DNA of 64,000 nucleotides from Trichostrongylus colubriformis (GCA_963978905.1 OZ022256.1:50268001-50332000), one strand, 5' to 3'. Numbered from the stretch's first letter, positions 24,101-39,100 are shown. Numbers and translations are program-made. Notes: generated from the sequence alone by a model not told the origin.

Positions 24101-27100
24101 TCATATTTTACATTTTATTATATTCAATATCATTTAGAATACCTTGCTTTTGCATTGGGAGGTGAAATTATTGGTAGCTACGGAGGGCATAATCCATGAT
24201 TTGATCCCCGGAGAATGTAGCCGAGAAAGTGCGCCACTTGCAACTACACCATCTTCGCAGTGCCACATAATCGCACAAAATAGAGGTAAAGTGTCGGTAG
24301 AGTGAAGGATCACTGTTCAAAATTGATTAGATAGCGAATTATATGGAACTGGTAAGACCGTAGTAAAATCTAGCCATGACAAAAAAGAAGCTGTGTAACG
24401 CTCCAAAAAATATTGTTATCGAAATTTTATTTTTAGAACGCCCGGTGCATTTTACATAGCAATCACTTGAAAAACTCACATCTCGACAATTTGAATTGTA
24501 ACATATTGCTGTTCCTTCAAAACCGGTACAATTACCACCAAGAACCACCTGAAAGTGGTTTTTTCACATTCTTTAGGTAAACACTTAATGAAACCACTTA
24601 ATTTTCAAACTAGTATGGTAGTTTACAAGCAAACAAATGTGTGAAAAAATGAATAAATGAAAAATAAACGAATGCACAATTTTGTGAATGGAAAAATGTG
24701 TGGGCACTTATGTGCCGTCCCCGCCCTGCTGATATCATCAAATCTTTGTTAATTCTCACCTTACTTCGACAACGCCATGCCTTCATATCACACCAGTAGT
24801 AAGGAGAATCACAGTCCGGCATAGATACGTTACAATGCCTTACCGGCTCATAGTCATACCTGTTATCAATACAGTATACACTATCGTATTTTATTTTTAA
24901 CCTTGAAAAATATACCATTCATTGGTGTATTGATTGCTGAGTCCATCCCGGTTCTGAAGTCGAAACGGTTTCATTTGTTCATCGTATCCATGTAAGGCAT
25001 TGCAGGTGTCCTATAAATATACATCGGTATGTTTTAAAGAGGGCGGAGGTGGTGTAGTGACAGGTGGCGCGCAACCCACTCTCATGGTGCGGGGATCAAA
25101 TCCCGCAACAACGCCCGCCCAGGCCAACCAAGCCTTCCATCCCTCCGGGGTCGGTAAATTGGTACCGGACTCGTCTGGGAGGATAAAAGCACTGACTTGT
25201 ACATCGGCTGGCCACCGCAAGTCATTGCATAGGCCACATCACATTCACCAGCCACCACGATTCTGAATGGAACTAGAATGTGCGGCGCATCCCAAGAAGG
25301 GATTGATTAACGCCAAAAACTTTATCCTTTATCCTTTATGTTTTAAAGGCGCAAGGAATACATATGCTCTCACACCAATTACACCAAGCAATAACTTAGG
25401 TCCCTGCGTTTATACTCAGCGGGAGCAGGGCCGCGTTTATACTCAGCGGGAGCAGGGCATGCCTGCGTTCACAGGCAGCGAGACAGGATAGTACGGAGGA
25501 GGTACAGAGACAACGAGGCAGGGTGGCATAAACGGAGACGCAGAGACAATCAGTAACGCTCTGCCGCCAGCCTCGCAGAGTACGAACGCGACTTAAAAGG
25601 GACACTGCTATCTATGACACGAGTGTGACGCATTGAAAGTGGAAGCAAAAAAAGGCGGCGAGATTAGCAAGCTGATAGCTCTGACGATGAAGAGAAATGC
25701 TGCTTCTACCGATAGGACCATTAACAAGAAAAGTGTTTTCGTTCTCAGACCGCAAATTATTAAATGAGTTCCATTATGACCCAAATGCGGGGAATGATGT
25801 ATTGCGGTTAGGGACGAGCTTCTGAAAGCCATGAAAAAGGTCTGAGCACAGTGGACAGAGTGCACCTTGGGTGGGGTCCGTAGAGCAAAAATTCACAGCC
25901 CGGTTTCAAAGCAGCCTCAAAACCAGGAAACAATCGGCAGAAATGACTATTATCCAAGCTATCTCAAAAACATTTAAAATGGGAGAAAATTCACCCACAG
26001 TGGGCGGAGCGTGATGTGTTAATGGGTACCGTGTAAATTTATAGAAAAAAAGGAATTCCGATCGACCCGTTGACGCCCATATTGTTACGCGCACAGTAGT
26101 GTGCACTAGCCCAACTGATAATAAGATAAGCAGTAATATGAGTTGTATATCACATATGAGCTTTCCCCTAGAATGCATAGGTAATTACGCACTTAAATGC
26201 TATCATCATTACAGATGGGAGCTAACTATGAGATATATCCCTGAAAAATTCCAGAAAATGGGGCTCAGCACACATTTGAAAATGGATCCAGTATCTCCGA
26301 AAATGGATCTAAAATCTCCTTCACTTTTCTAATATGTGATTACTAGGCAGACTGATATAGGTAACTTAGTTCGATTTCGGATAAATTGCTCTACTGTATA
26401 CATCGCTCATTACCATACCTTCAGTAGCGCACTGGATCAAGTGTACGTATAAATAAATTTTAAAAAATAAATAAAAGATCGAAACACACTGCATCACTCA
26501 CAACCCCTTGATGTGAGCGCCAGTTGTAGCTCACCTTGGCCCATTGTGTTTCTCTTTGCTCTGGAGTTTGTTGCTTCCGTCGAAACTGCTCCCATAAATA
26601 GTCGACGAATGCATGATGTAGATAGAACATGGGATCGTTCGGACTAACTCTAAACACAGAACCGGGAAAAATGCGAAACACGGACGTTACTTTGTGAAGT
26701 TACAATCACGCATTTTTGTTACCAGTGCTCGTTCTACGCGAGGTCACTATGTTATTATATGATTTTCATTTTCCAAGGCTGAGTCAAACTAGCGATTTTT
26801 TCCTGGATGGACTCATAGAGCGCTGCTTGCTTACAGTGATAAGGCTACACTCCCTGGCGCCCTAATCAAATGCCCAATTCCTTATTGGATCTGAACAGAA
26901 GCAGCCCTCAAGTTATTTTTATTATAACATCCCATTTTTCATACTTTTCAGGGGTCGAGTCTATTGAAACCATAATGCTGGTCCATGGGGGCTTCCCAGG
27001 CGACAATCATATTGATTAATTTGCCTCCTCTGGCGCTAAATCTTCGAGTAAGTATCCAGTTTGCACCTTTTTATGCCGCCACGAGGCGCCCTCACAACTC

Positions 27101-30100
27101 TACACCCACTCAAACTCACGTTGGCCACGCCCCCTTCAAATCCTAATTTGTCAGTTGAGCTGAAATGGCGTGGGCTCAAGCGGATGTAGCGGCACAATGG
27201 AGCATTAAAGTCGCGCGAAAATGGTGGGATCTGGATACTCATCCACGGATCTAATGCCCCAAGAAGGTTAGTCGTCTAGGTTATTGCGAGATGTCAACCA
27301 CCGTTGCGAATTTCGAAATTGTTCGTTGACCCATTTTTATGCAGGTTATCGGAAAATTTTAGTAACGGTAGGGCAAGTGTAAAGAAAGGATGAATAACTA
27401 GGGTTAAGCCTTACCGTATAACGAACATAAATCCTCCAACCCATACATGACTCAGACCATGCATGCTTTCGAATGTCTTGTCGTGGCAGAACGTTAGCTG
27501 ACTGAAATACATCATCATTGTTCATGAGCAAAACGGAAAAACATGAAGAAGACCCCATTAGGGGTGATGAAGAAATCAGAGATGGAAGGCCATGTTCAAA
27601 TAAAACGTCGGATTGGAGAAATAGTCTGTGACAGAACCGGTGTTAAAAAGCGCTCACTGCAGTTTTTGTAGCTGCTTCTTTTGCTTGCGTTTTTTTTTTG
27701 GTCGTACGGTTTTCGACGGCCGAGATGCCGTGGTGGACGAGCAACGACCAGGGCTGGCTGGCTGGCTCAGATCACGTCGTCTATAGCACTCCCATCGGCT
27801 AGTGTTGTGTTAGGTCTATGCAGAATAAATGGCCGAAACGTAATTGGCCATAACTTCGCTCAGACACAACTTTATTTGTCGAAATAAAAACCATTCGAAT
27901 CTACAGAATTTTGTCAACGATCTGGTAAGGAAAATATACCATCACGATCAGATTCTGGATTGCGAGAATCAATAAAGTCAAGAATGGCATTTTTACCGTG
28001 CATAATTTTTCTGCCGCAGGTTTGCATCGGGAACCCGGAAAAAGTGGTAATCCGTCAGGGATAGGTCTGGGGAATAAGGGGGGTGAGGGAGAGGCTCGAT
28101 GCCTAACTGCATCATTTTTTTACTGGGTGCGCAAAACAACGCAAAACCCCACAGTTCGCAAGTCACCCGGCAGAAACTGATCGAGACTCTCCCTCACCCC
28201 CCTATTCCTCAGACCTATCTCTGACGAATTACCACTTTTTCCCGGTTCTCGATGCAAACCTGGGTCAGAAGGAGTTCGCCGAAACGATGCATGTTGAAAA
28301 TGCCATCGTTGACTTCATTAATTTTCGCAATCCTGAATTTGATCATGATGGCATATTTTCTTTACCAGATCGTTGGCAAGGTTGTGTAGATTCAAATGGT
28401 TTTTATTTCGACAGATAAAGTTGTGTCTGAGCGAAGTTATGGCGTTTTGAAAAAAGTAGTCCGTTTTGGCCATTTATTCTGCATAGACCTAATATAAGGC
28501 ACGAATCAGGAGTGCTGGACCGAGGGATGGGAGTTTAGAATCAGTCAAAAATAACTTTTAAAGACGCCGGTAGGGGTAAATTTGGCGAATTGGGGGATTA
28601 CGAAAGTAGAGGTGCTAAGATAACAGTAGAGAAAGAACGGCATAAAATGGCGAAAAAACCGAGTAATAGGAACCCGAAAATTCGCCTTCTATCTCTCGCC
28701 CTCTACATCTCTAGCCGGAATGGACTGAAGACAGGCCAGGGTCTGAACCAGCCGGCCGCGATTGTTGTCCCGCCCTTCCACGGCGACTCCCCCGGCCGCA
28801 TAACCGCATAACGACATGCCGAGCTGCGGGGTCGTTATAAGACCCCATGCCGAGTTTTCATTGCGACTTACGCCACATATGACCTTCTCTGGAGTAGGAG
28901 GTTCGTTTTTAGAGAACATGTACTCCCAGATCTCAGTTTTTCCTTACCCCTACTGGTGCCTTTAATGATGCTTCTGGATTCCCAACAGGCGCAACTGATT
29001 CAATTAACTCCACGTAGAGCTTTGAGCCGAGTTCCATAATCTGCAGAAAAGTATAGGTGGCACAGCAGTAACAGGCACCGCGTATTTCAGGAATTTGGAC
29101 TCCCCCCCCCTCTGTGTTCCTTCGAGGCTGGCTTTCGATACCAAGCATGTCCACTGCATACGAACAGAGAAGTACTGCCATCTTGCGGACCTACCAATGC
29201 CCTCACATAATAAGGCGTCCATCCTGACCAACTATACCACGGTTAGGCAGAGCTCGATGCCTTTAGTATGACCTAGACTCGAAGCTTGCGTGTGGCCAAA
29301 GGGTGGGGGCATTACCGACCGCGAAATGTCCACGGTAAAATTAGTTCTTTGTCACCCTTTTACTCATGTTGTATTTGCCTAATAAGGGCCGCTTTGTGGT
29401 GCTTCATCTTGGCCGGATTCACATTTTTCACGTAAAATTTTGCATGTGGCTTACATTAGGCAAATACAACATAAATCTATGAGAACCACAAAATCTCATT
29501 TTTCCGTAGACGATTCTTCTAATGCAAATACGCTAATCACATCATATCACACAATCAGACAAAGAGAGTTAAAGAGGGAAGGGCGATGTAAAGAAATAAG
29601 TGTGCACCAGCGATGTGGATTTTCGCTTAGCCCAGAAATTTGAGCTCCCATGTGAACCAACCATTTCTGCCCTTCTCCTAGCGTTCATACTTTGCGGTGC
29701 CGGCGGCAAAGCGTGGCTGCGTGCCTCTGCGTCTCCGCCTATGCCACTCTGCCCCGTTGCCTAGGTCATCCCTGCATCTCTATCGTACCTCTCTACCTCA
29801 CTGCCTGCGAACGCAGCCACAGCCTGCCGGCGCTAAGTATGAACGCGGCCTGAGTAAGTGAAAAAGAAGACTATTGTAAACAAGGATTCCGTAAAAACAA
29901 TGTGCAGAATGCTTATCTAAAGATGACGACACATATGTTCGGGCGTATCTTCCTGAGAAAAAACACTCAACCCATTCCAACGCTTTTTTACCCAACTTTT
30001 TTGCTGTCGCCGTTTGCCGGCGTTCGATGACCTCTATAAATTACGAAAGAAACGGCAGCGTTGTAGTTCTCAAAGTTTAAAAAGATAGAAGAATGCACGA

Positions 30101-33100
30101 AACAGGTCAGGGAGATAAGCGTTCAAACTAGGTGTAAAGTCGCGAGTAGCCTACAAAAAAAAACGTTTGATGTGAACAAAAAACGCATGTACTACGTTGT
30201 ACCGTCATAAGTACCGCAGATTTTCGGTTCAGATGAAAATCTTTTACAGAAATTGAAACCAGCAGTGAGACAGGTGGATTTCATTTCAAGAACAAGGTTT
30301 CAACAAAGAGGAACGGCGACATCGACTGCAGTTCTTCTTTCACTTAACACCTCAGTCTTCTTTCAAGCTTTCTTTGACTTTTCCTCATTTTTTACTCCAG
30401 TTCCAGTATGAATTGCGAATAGCCTGGTAAAAAAAGAGAACAATGGGTGGATTTTCACCTTTTACATTCACTCGCGTGGTTGATTGTAGTTGCGGAGTGA
30501 ATCCCGAATGATTTGCTTATTATTCAAAGAACAGAAAAGATCAAGAAAATCATTTCCAGTTACGCGCATTTTCAATACAAAAGCTCGGTACGATCCTCGG
30601 GCGTGTCAGTGTCTAGTGCAATATCTTCGGAATATAAGTACCAATGTTCATGGCTTACTGTTCTCCTCGCAGTTCAGGACCCAATAAAAGTTTAGTTTTG
30701 TTTTTTTCGTGTTTTTTACCGATTTATCATTTTTTATGGCCATATATTTTGAGATTTTGACGGCCACTTCACTTCCTCGTTCAACGGAACGCTGCAAATC
30801 ATGTAAGAGAAATGTAAGAAAAAATGAAGAAATAGTTCTACACATTATTCTGTCCCGAAGCCACATACCTATCCAAATGTGTAAAAGCAAAGTGTGACTT
30901 CCGAATTTTCATTTTTATTTTATTTCTGAACTTTTCTACGTATAAAAATTTCGGAGCTCCACATTATACTGAAACAATTGAGAAAGATAGTTAAAATTAG
31001 TTACCTGTAGTTCTTCCTAGATGTGATCCATTCGATATCACGAGGGGTCATCAGGCGATCTTGTTCACGTCCACCCGTAGACCTGAAGGATTCACTACAA
31101 TGATAAGGTTAGGCATCTCCCAGACCACGTAATGTACTTCATGCTTTTGCGAATTCAGACTGGTTAAATGCATATTGACTCCAGAAAGGAGTTCAAAGAA
31201 GCCACCCCCAAAAATTCCATGATTCGTTTGCCTTTTGAATCACTTCAATAGATACAGTACACGAAGAGGAACACAAGAAGGACCGAGTAATCCATTTGTT
31301 CCAATGCACAAATCGAAAAAGTGGAAGAACAACAAATTGTTCGAATTCTCGCCGAACAACTTTTGAACAGCTGTCGGCGGAAGCAGTTCAGTACAAATTT
31401 TCGCGCCGTCTATTGATTTGCTTCTCACTCTGTGTCCCTGAATGCATGACCGTCACGTGGTTGCTACTAGAGCCTCGTGATCCCTTCTTCCCGAACGCCC
31501 ACTCGTGGGTCCTTGAGAACGCTGTATCCCAGCCGAATTCTCGTTATTTTCGCGTTTAGCCTTTGTGGTCCGTGGTATACAAATATAACATAAATATATG
31601 GGTAACAAAAGATTTAAAATGTCCATGGACGATCATTTTAGGACGTGTGACAAAAAGCAACTAGATTAGAGGTGAGATAACAAAAAGGTGCGCCATAATC
31701 ACTACTGGCTTTTCATAGTAAACACCAGCCGTAAAATAAAGCGCAATGTTACTGTACGTTAAGAAATGAGACGCGAAACGGTGGTGCTATTATTTCTTCC
31801 AGGAGAACACGCTACTTATGATTTCCATGCAACCAGGTATACCACCTCTTCACATCTTGAACTTATAATTTTGTTAGTTATCGGCTTGCTAACTATTAAA
31901 CGTGAGGTAAAGACGAAGCGATTTGGTTGCAGGTGCGCCGTACACTTCATGACTCTTCAGAACTCTTTGTAACAAATTCGCAATGATTCCTTCAAAAAGC
32001 GAAGAATCGATAAGACCTGATGGGTCGGACTCGAAGTGGATGATGGATTTCCAATCACTACCAAATCCATTAACGGTCAAATTGCTGTGTAGCTGGGATT
32101 CGGGACTGCAACTGATCAAAAGAGTCGACGCAAGGCAAAACTTTTTAGTGATTTTCCTGAAATGGAGCGACCATCTCACCTGTACAGCTTTTTCACAGGA
32201 ATTTGACTTAACGGCATCAGCACATTGGTATCCCAATTCTTGAATGGACCCGTCTTCACGTAGCCATTTCCATTACCAAGCAACTCATCACTCCACATAA
32301 CGCTATCTGATGGTTCCGGTAGACCTGAAAAGAGATATGGAAAATGAAAATCGCTACAAAAAAAAGGATATACAAAAGCGCTCAAAAGTCCTCGGCCAAA
32401 CACTTTTTTGTCATAACTTTTTTCCTACTCGACCAAATTTGACAAAATTTTAACATGTGGTGCCTGAACCTATTGTCAACATTTCCTTCTACTTGAGCGC
32501 CGCTTGCCACTTTTCATGATTTTTTACAAGATTTTACTATAAGACCACCCAAAAAAAAGTAAAAGACTTGGTCAAGAAAAACGGCTCTCATGACAAAAAC
32601 AAAACTAGCAAGCCTCAGAAAACATCAATATTCTGTGGAAAAACCACGACTTTTGATAACAGCGGCACAGCGGGACGGCATAGGGATGGCACTCCAAAAA
32701 CAAAAAATTGCATTTAACCATGTAACTTATACCGTTGAGCGCCAAAATATTGGGTTGGGGAATAAGTCCCCGCCGTTTTTTTCAACCCCGTTTTTCACAT
32801 TGTTCCCTTCATCTTTCGACAAAGTTCATATATGTTTTCGGTAGAGCTTTTTTTGCTCTACAAAATGCTTATATCTGTTTTTCGATTCTTTCGATTACTT
32901 GATATTTATGAGGTTTGGAAATGAAGTAAGCTTGAGGCAAAAAACTAGCACTTGCGCACCTCATCTTTCTCGTCTGCCATTGAGACCAAAAAATGTTTGT
33001 GTATATGTTTCGATAGAGCTTTCTCAGCTCTACAGAATGGTACTACATCTTATTCAAATCGCTCAACTTTTTGCTGTTTTTAAGACTCGGAAATGCAGTA

Positions 33101-36100
33101 CTCGCAAAAGTGTGCACTTTCGTTATCTCCTCTTTTTCGCCTACCATCGAGATCGAAGAAGATGTGCATATATGCAATCGATAGAGCTTTCTTTGCTCTA
33201 CAAGATGATACCACATTTCTTTTGTATCCTCTCATATTTTAGCATGTAGGAATAAGCTTCCACCTGATTTTCAATTCAAAATTGCACAATGAATATGATT
33301 TTTTTTGGCAGAGTGTTCTATACCAATCGATAGAGCTCTTTCCGCTCTACAAGATAGTGTTTACGGTTTTCGTAAGAATAAATTTTTGACATTTTTTAGA
33401 TCACTCAAAAGTCGACGAAATCGAACATTTTCGTCACATGGTGTCAAAAATGCTCGATTTCGTCGACTTTTGAGTGATCTAAAAAATGTCAAAAATTTAT
33501 TCTTACGAAAACCGTAAACACTATCTTGTAGAGCGGAAAGAGCTCTATCGATTGGTATAGAACACTCTGCCAAAAAAATCATATTCATTGTGCAATTTTG
33601 AATTGAAAATCAGGTGGAAGCTTATTCCTACATGCTAAAATATGAGAGGATACAAAAGAAATGTGGTATCATCTTGTAGAGCAAAGAAAGCTCTATCGAT
33701 TGCATATATGCACATCTTCTTCAATCTCGATGGTAGGCGAAAAAGAGGAGATAACGAAAGTGCACACTTTTGCGAGTACTGCATTTCCGAGTNNNNNNNN
33801 NNNNNNNNNNNNNNNNNNNNNNNNNNNNNNNNNNNNNNNNNNNNNNNNNNNNNNNNNNNNNNNNNNNNNNNNNNNNNNNNNNNNNNNNNNNNNNNNNNNN
33901 NNNNNNNNNNNNNNNNNNNNNNNNNNNNNNNNNNNNNNNNNNNNNNNNNNNNNNNNNNNNNNNNNNNNNNNNNNNNNNNNNNNNNNNNNNNNCGTTGAGC
34001 GCTAAAATAGTATATTCAATATGCAGTGTCCCCAAGTACAACACACTTGAATTTCTTTTAGATCGGTCCAGTCGCAAAAAGGTTACAAGTGAAAAACCCA
34101 TGTGAAGAACCATTTGGCCGAAGACTTTTGAGCGCTATTGTATGTATTTCAGGGCTGCATAGTTCATTTTGGGGTGAGCCACACCCTTATTACCAATTTC
34201 ATACCGTAGATTCAACTAGTTGGGTGCCTGCGCTATACAATATCAGATATAATATGGTTCCCACTTATTAACTCCACCACCTATTTCTTAATGAATTTTT
34301 TACAGTTTTTTTCTAAACCTTTCCCTTTTTCCTACTCGTGGCGACTGAATAACCTTTGATCCTGACACGATAAGAACAGCTTTTGTAACAATAGTGATGT
34401 CGTTGTCACATCGTTGATCAAAACTGGTTTCCCTGGTAGTGCCTTTGTCATGACGCTCATCAGCTGTCGACGCGCTCCATCAGTCTGTGACGACAATGTG
34501 CGTGAAGCTCTTAAGGAATCCTCGCGCATGTCTTCACGTAATCGAATGCAAAGCGATGTAATCGACGTAAGAATCATCGTCATCAGTCACTCACACACAA
34601 ACTTTCTGCTCACTCATGCCGTTGGAATGTGTCATGTGTTGGGATCGTAGATGACAGGAGCGAAACAAGAAGGAATTGGGTCGAACTTTTTGCAAATTAC
34701 ACATTGTGATACCGGTGCAAAAAATGGCAATAGAGGCGATTTTTTCCAATCAATTTATCGATTTGCCATAACCACTTATTGATTAAAGACACCAGAAGGG
34801 GATAATTTTGGTATACGGTAGAACATACGTAGTGTGGACGAGTCTAAGTGACCGCCATTGCACAAACTCACCAATGTAACGCCTTGGCATGGTGCCAAGA
34901 GGAGATGTTTCTATTATAAAGTTGTTTTTTTCCTTTTACTTTTTCCTTTGCTCATTCTGATATTGTTTCTAGATGTACTTACATGAATGCTAATGTAGTT
35001 GGGAATGGCCACTCCACTGCGCTGGGAGTCAGGTGCTACAACTGACGTTGGCCCGCGGCCCGTCTCCTACAGCGGACAACTCGGAAAGTCAGTGAGTTGA
35101 TGCGAATGGGATGCGAGTACACACCGCAGCGTCGCGCTTTTGAATCCGAGATTTTTTGCCTATTATCGCTTTTAACCTTGAGTGTTCGTTGAAAAATGCT
35201 CATTTCTTTGCATCTTCTTCTTGTTTCGGACCCCTTCCGGTTCCTCTAATTAAATCCAAGTTAGTGGGCGGAACAAGACGTAATATAGCAAGACGCGTAA
35301 ATAGTTCACAGCTGCAACAATCAGTCTTTTTCTTTCTCGGAGAAAGGGGGGAGGGGGAAGACTTCAAACTGTGAACTACAGGATTCGCAGATTTGCAAAA
35401 GAAGAAATAAAGTAATTAAAACAAAAATAAGTAGACAGAAAAATTTTTAGATTTTTATTTCAGAGGAGAACGAGGCAAACCTTGATCGAGCGTGGAGTCC
35501 CAATATGGCAAAGAGACTGACGGCTCTTCATTCTGTAGAGCGACTTCAAATTGACGCAAAAATTCACGATGCCATGGCAGAAAAGCTGGACCCCAGTGAG
35601 CTCCTGAAATTTTTCTATTCATTTCTTCATTAGAAACGTCAAAAAGAGTTTATGTGAGATTGCACTCGTGTCTGAAAGTTCCAAAACAGCATGTGCCTTC
35701 AGCAGCATAAAGTAACAGGAAAAAGCAAAACAATTTGATAAAATTAGAGACAGTCAAAGATCGAAATAATTAAATCTGTGAAACAAAACAAAATCGCATT
35801 GTCCCTGATAGCAACTGCTCACAACGCTTCCTTACACTATTAAACTTATCCGGTACATTGGAACGATGCCACTTGCTGTAAGTCACCGACTGTTGCACTA
35901 TGTCGCCCAGTGTTATTTACTGTCGCGGACTGTCGCCCACTAATGGCACCATGTGCTCTGTCGCCAGCAATCGCTTTCTGACGCCGATAGTCGCACATTG
36001 CTTTGCCTTTGGGTCATCCCTTTCCCTCCACCATTTCAACCTACCGTACTCAAGGAGCGGTCCTCCCACTATTGGTATTCACTAGGCCGCGGTGACTATT

Positions 36101-39100
36101 TTCATTAACAAGTGTACAGTCAAAACTTATTTTCATTGATAAGTTGATATAAATATATTTACATCTTGGATATTGTTCCTCTCCCTTCCCTTACTGTGAA
36201 GAGGTAAATAATTGTTAAACATTCATAACAAATAACTATCTCTTTAACTAATCACTTGATTTGAAATAAACACAATTACTCAACGTCAAATCTCCATTGT
36301 TTAGGAAAAAAACTTTCACAACTATTGCAATTTGTCGTTTTACGTGAGCAACCGATACGGCTCTACGCTTTCCGCTGGATGAACGGTGCAGCAGATTTCA
36401 TAGATCCGCCTTCATTTTGCCTTCATAAAAAGCGGAGAGAATATTCGGCTTCTCCGTGCGAGAATGTCCGTAGAGAACATCTGTCTGGATGCATGACAAC
36501 CTTCATTGAGAAGAAGAACAAGTGGCCACTCAAGCATTCACCCAGGATATTCTCCGTCACCCTAGAAACGACCCTACCACACGCAAATGTAGGAGTCACG
36601 TAATCGCCAGTGAAGAGTGATGAATCACTGGTTATACGGGTGAAAACGCCCAGGCTGTGGTAAAGTCCGCAGAAATTTTTTCTTCCAGTTATGACTAGGT
36701 TGCGTTGAACTAAACGTAGTAATGGTGATTCATGGGAAGAAACAACCACACCCATGTGGTCACGTGCGGGGCACGATCCAGAAGTAATGAGTCACCTTTA
36801 CAATTTGGTATGGGAGTAGCCTTTGCTAGCTATGACTACCAAATGTTCACAATATGGCCATATCACCTTCAGCAGACCCCAGTAGAGGCCGTCGATGGGT
36901 TAGGGATGAAAGGACGACTTCACTTGGATTGCCTAATAAGTTCGCCTACCTGGGCATACCCAATGAGCCTCTTCAAGCACAGTTACTTACCACGTGTTAA
37001 CGCATCTGAGAGAATACGAACACTACTCCACTTCAACTGACTTCAACAACCGATTGTATTAAGCAAATACGCACTCGAGTGCCCCCAGCCTGGATCCAAG
37101 ATTCTTCCGAAAAATTGATTCATTGTTACTGAAATTTCTCTAGTATGCATCCTTCGCTCTCGAAGGCCTAAAGGGAGGGCGAGAAGCGTCGGTCAGTTTC
37201 TCTGTGGAATGCGCCATGCATGAGGACTTCATCCACACTCTCAATGAATACAAACGTTTTTCCGGTCCGCATAGTGGCCGCTAGCACCAGATTACGTACT
37301 TGCGATGGTAGTAAGATATGAAATAAGTTCATATCAGCTAGTTTTTCGTCCTAATACCATTGTTTCTGAAGTGTCCATCCACAATGGTACCCGTTGATAG
37401 ATATCGCTTTCCACGGTTAATCGGTGTCGGCGAACTAGCAAAAGGGCTTTCGGCGTTGACCGGTTTCGTTGCGGATCGCGCCATGCATGAGGTTTCCATG
37501 ATGATTTAGTTAAACTAGTTTCGGGTTCGAACCCAACTTGTCAGTTTTATCATTTCTCCCCTCACACTTTAGACCCTCAGCCTGAGAAATTTTGTCAATC
37601 ATTGCCTACCTCAACGTTTACGACCCCACCCCCCCCCTCCCAGCGGACCAAATACGACCCCCCCCCCCCTCCCGTTGAGGATTCCTCGACGGAGGCTTGA
37701 CTCTGCTTCCAGGCATCTGATTGGAGGCTAAATGCATGGCTTATCAGAAAAGAACTGATTGCTGCAAGACAATTTTTCTTGTGTTAAAAATCAACACCAA
37801 ATTACAATAAAATCACAGTCCTAACACGTGAATCGTCAGTTGGAATAAGTGGCACTTGGATGTTGCTTGTTATCGTACGACAACAGTAACAAATGTGTTT
37901 TCAGGGCACTTACGATAACAGAAAGTACGTATTTGTTCAGTATGTTCTACATATTTTGTGAAATGTACTGTAAACAGAGGTATAAAAATAAAAAAAGAAT
38001 TATTCACACCATTGTATATGGCTCTACAAATACTACTTGATTCTACCTTCCAACCTTCCAATTTTAAATCAGACTGAGTGCACGGCGTAAATCGGATAGG
38101 ATGGGAAGTTTTTGACGTGCCCGCCGGGTACTCGCCCATAGGACCAACCAGTGCGAGAAAAGGTTTGCAGCCAAGATGTACTTATCTAATGGTTGGCTGG
38201 AAAGCTATCCCACTTCGATATCACAAATGTTCGATGGCTCAGCGAGAGCTACCCGCACCATGACATAAGTGTAAGCTGCTCTCCGAAATTTCTTGTCTCA
38301 TTTTTCATTACAGAAGATGATATTACCCATATGCCTAACTTGGTTAAGCCTATCGGTGGTCAGCGGAGCAGAAAGGCGCGCACGAAGCGTTTGCCAGTTA
38401 TTCCCTACCAGTTGGGCTGGCGCACACAACTGCGCGCGTCACACATGGAAGCATGCTAATGGGCTCGATAGATATCGATCGATCAGTATCATCACTCGAA
38501 CGGTTTCAGAAACAGCGAATTCGCAAAAACGGGAAAGCAAAACAAAATTCCTCTCGTCAGTCTCGTCCTTATACCATTTCAGGAATTGAGAGTCCCAGCT
38601 TTGCTGCGACGCGAGATATCAATTTGCCGCCATTCACCTTTCGAGGCTCCTTATCAGCCCTTATCAGTTGTTATCACATCCGTCCCCTCACCTCTGATGT
38701 CCCCTTACCACCTCTCATATCACTTTGAAATTTCAGAGTCCCAGCTCTACTGCGACGCGAGATATGAATTTCTCGCCATTCGCCTTTTGAGGCTCCTTAT
38801 TAGCCCTTATCAGTTGTTATCACTTCCGTCCCCTCACCACTGATGTCCCCTTACCATCCCTTATATCACTTGAAAAATTCAGTGTCCCAGCTCTACTGCG
38901 ACGCGAGATATGAATTTCGTAAAAGACGGACAGACGGACGGAGGGACAGACAGACGAAGCGTGTTATATATAGTAGGGGTCATGGATGAGCCCTTACCGG
39001 GCACCCATGGTATACACTCAAAAACACCCAAAAAATCTCTAAAGTCCATGTGCAATCCACAATTTCAAATTTTAGGCATAAAAATACTGAAAAAAAAATA

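Larger units (their letters stand above)
32361..34146. repeat. Giant palindrome in tyrosinase intron 4
   Basis: The centre is near 33438 with a spacer of about 14 bp. The inner arms (33087-33431 and 33446-33792) are almost identical inverses. The outer ends are diverged inverses: AGCGCTCAAAAGTCCTCGGC at the left and, at the right, the inverse TTGGCCGAAGACTTTTGAGC. A 200-N gap interrupts the right arm. No transposase was found. Confidence 0.85.

Noticed and set aside
33305..33588. Two near-identical open frames on opposite strands
   Set aside because: Each is the mirror of the other in the palindrome, so symmetry explains both; no protein motif is present.
33642..34113. Open frames running through the N gap
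   Set aside because: The open reading is an artefact of unknown bases.
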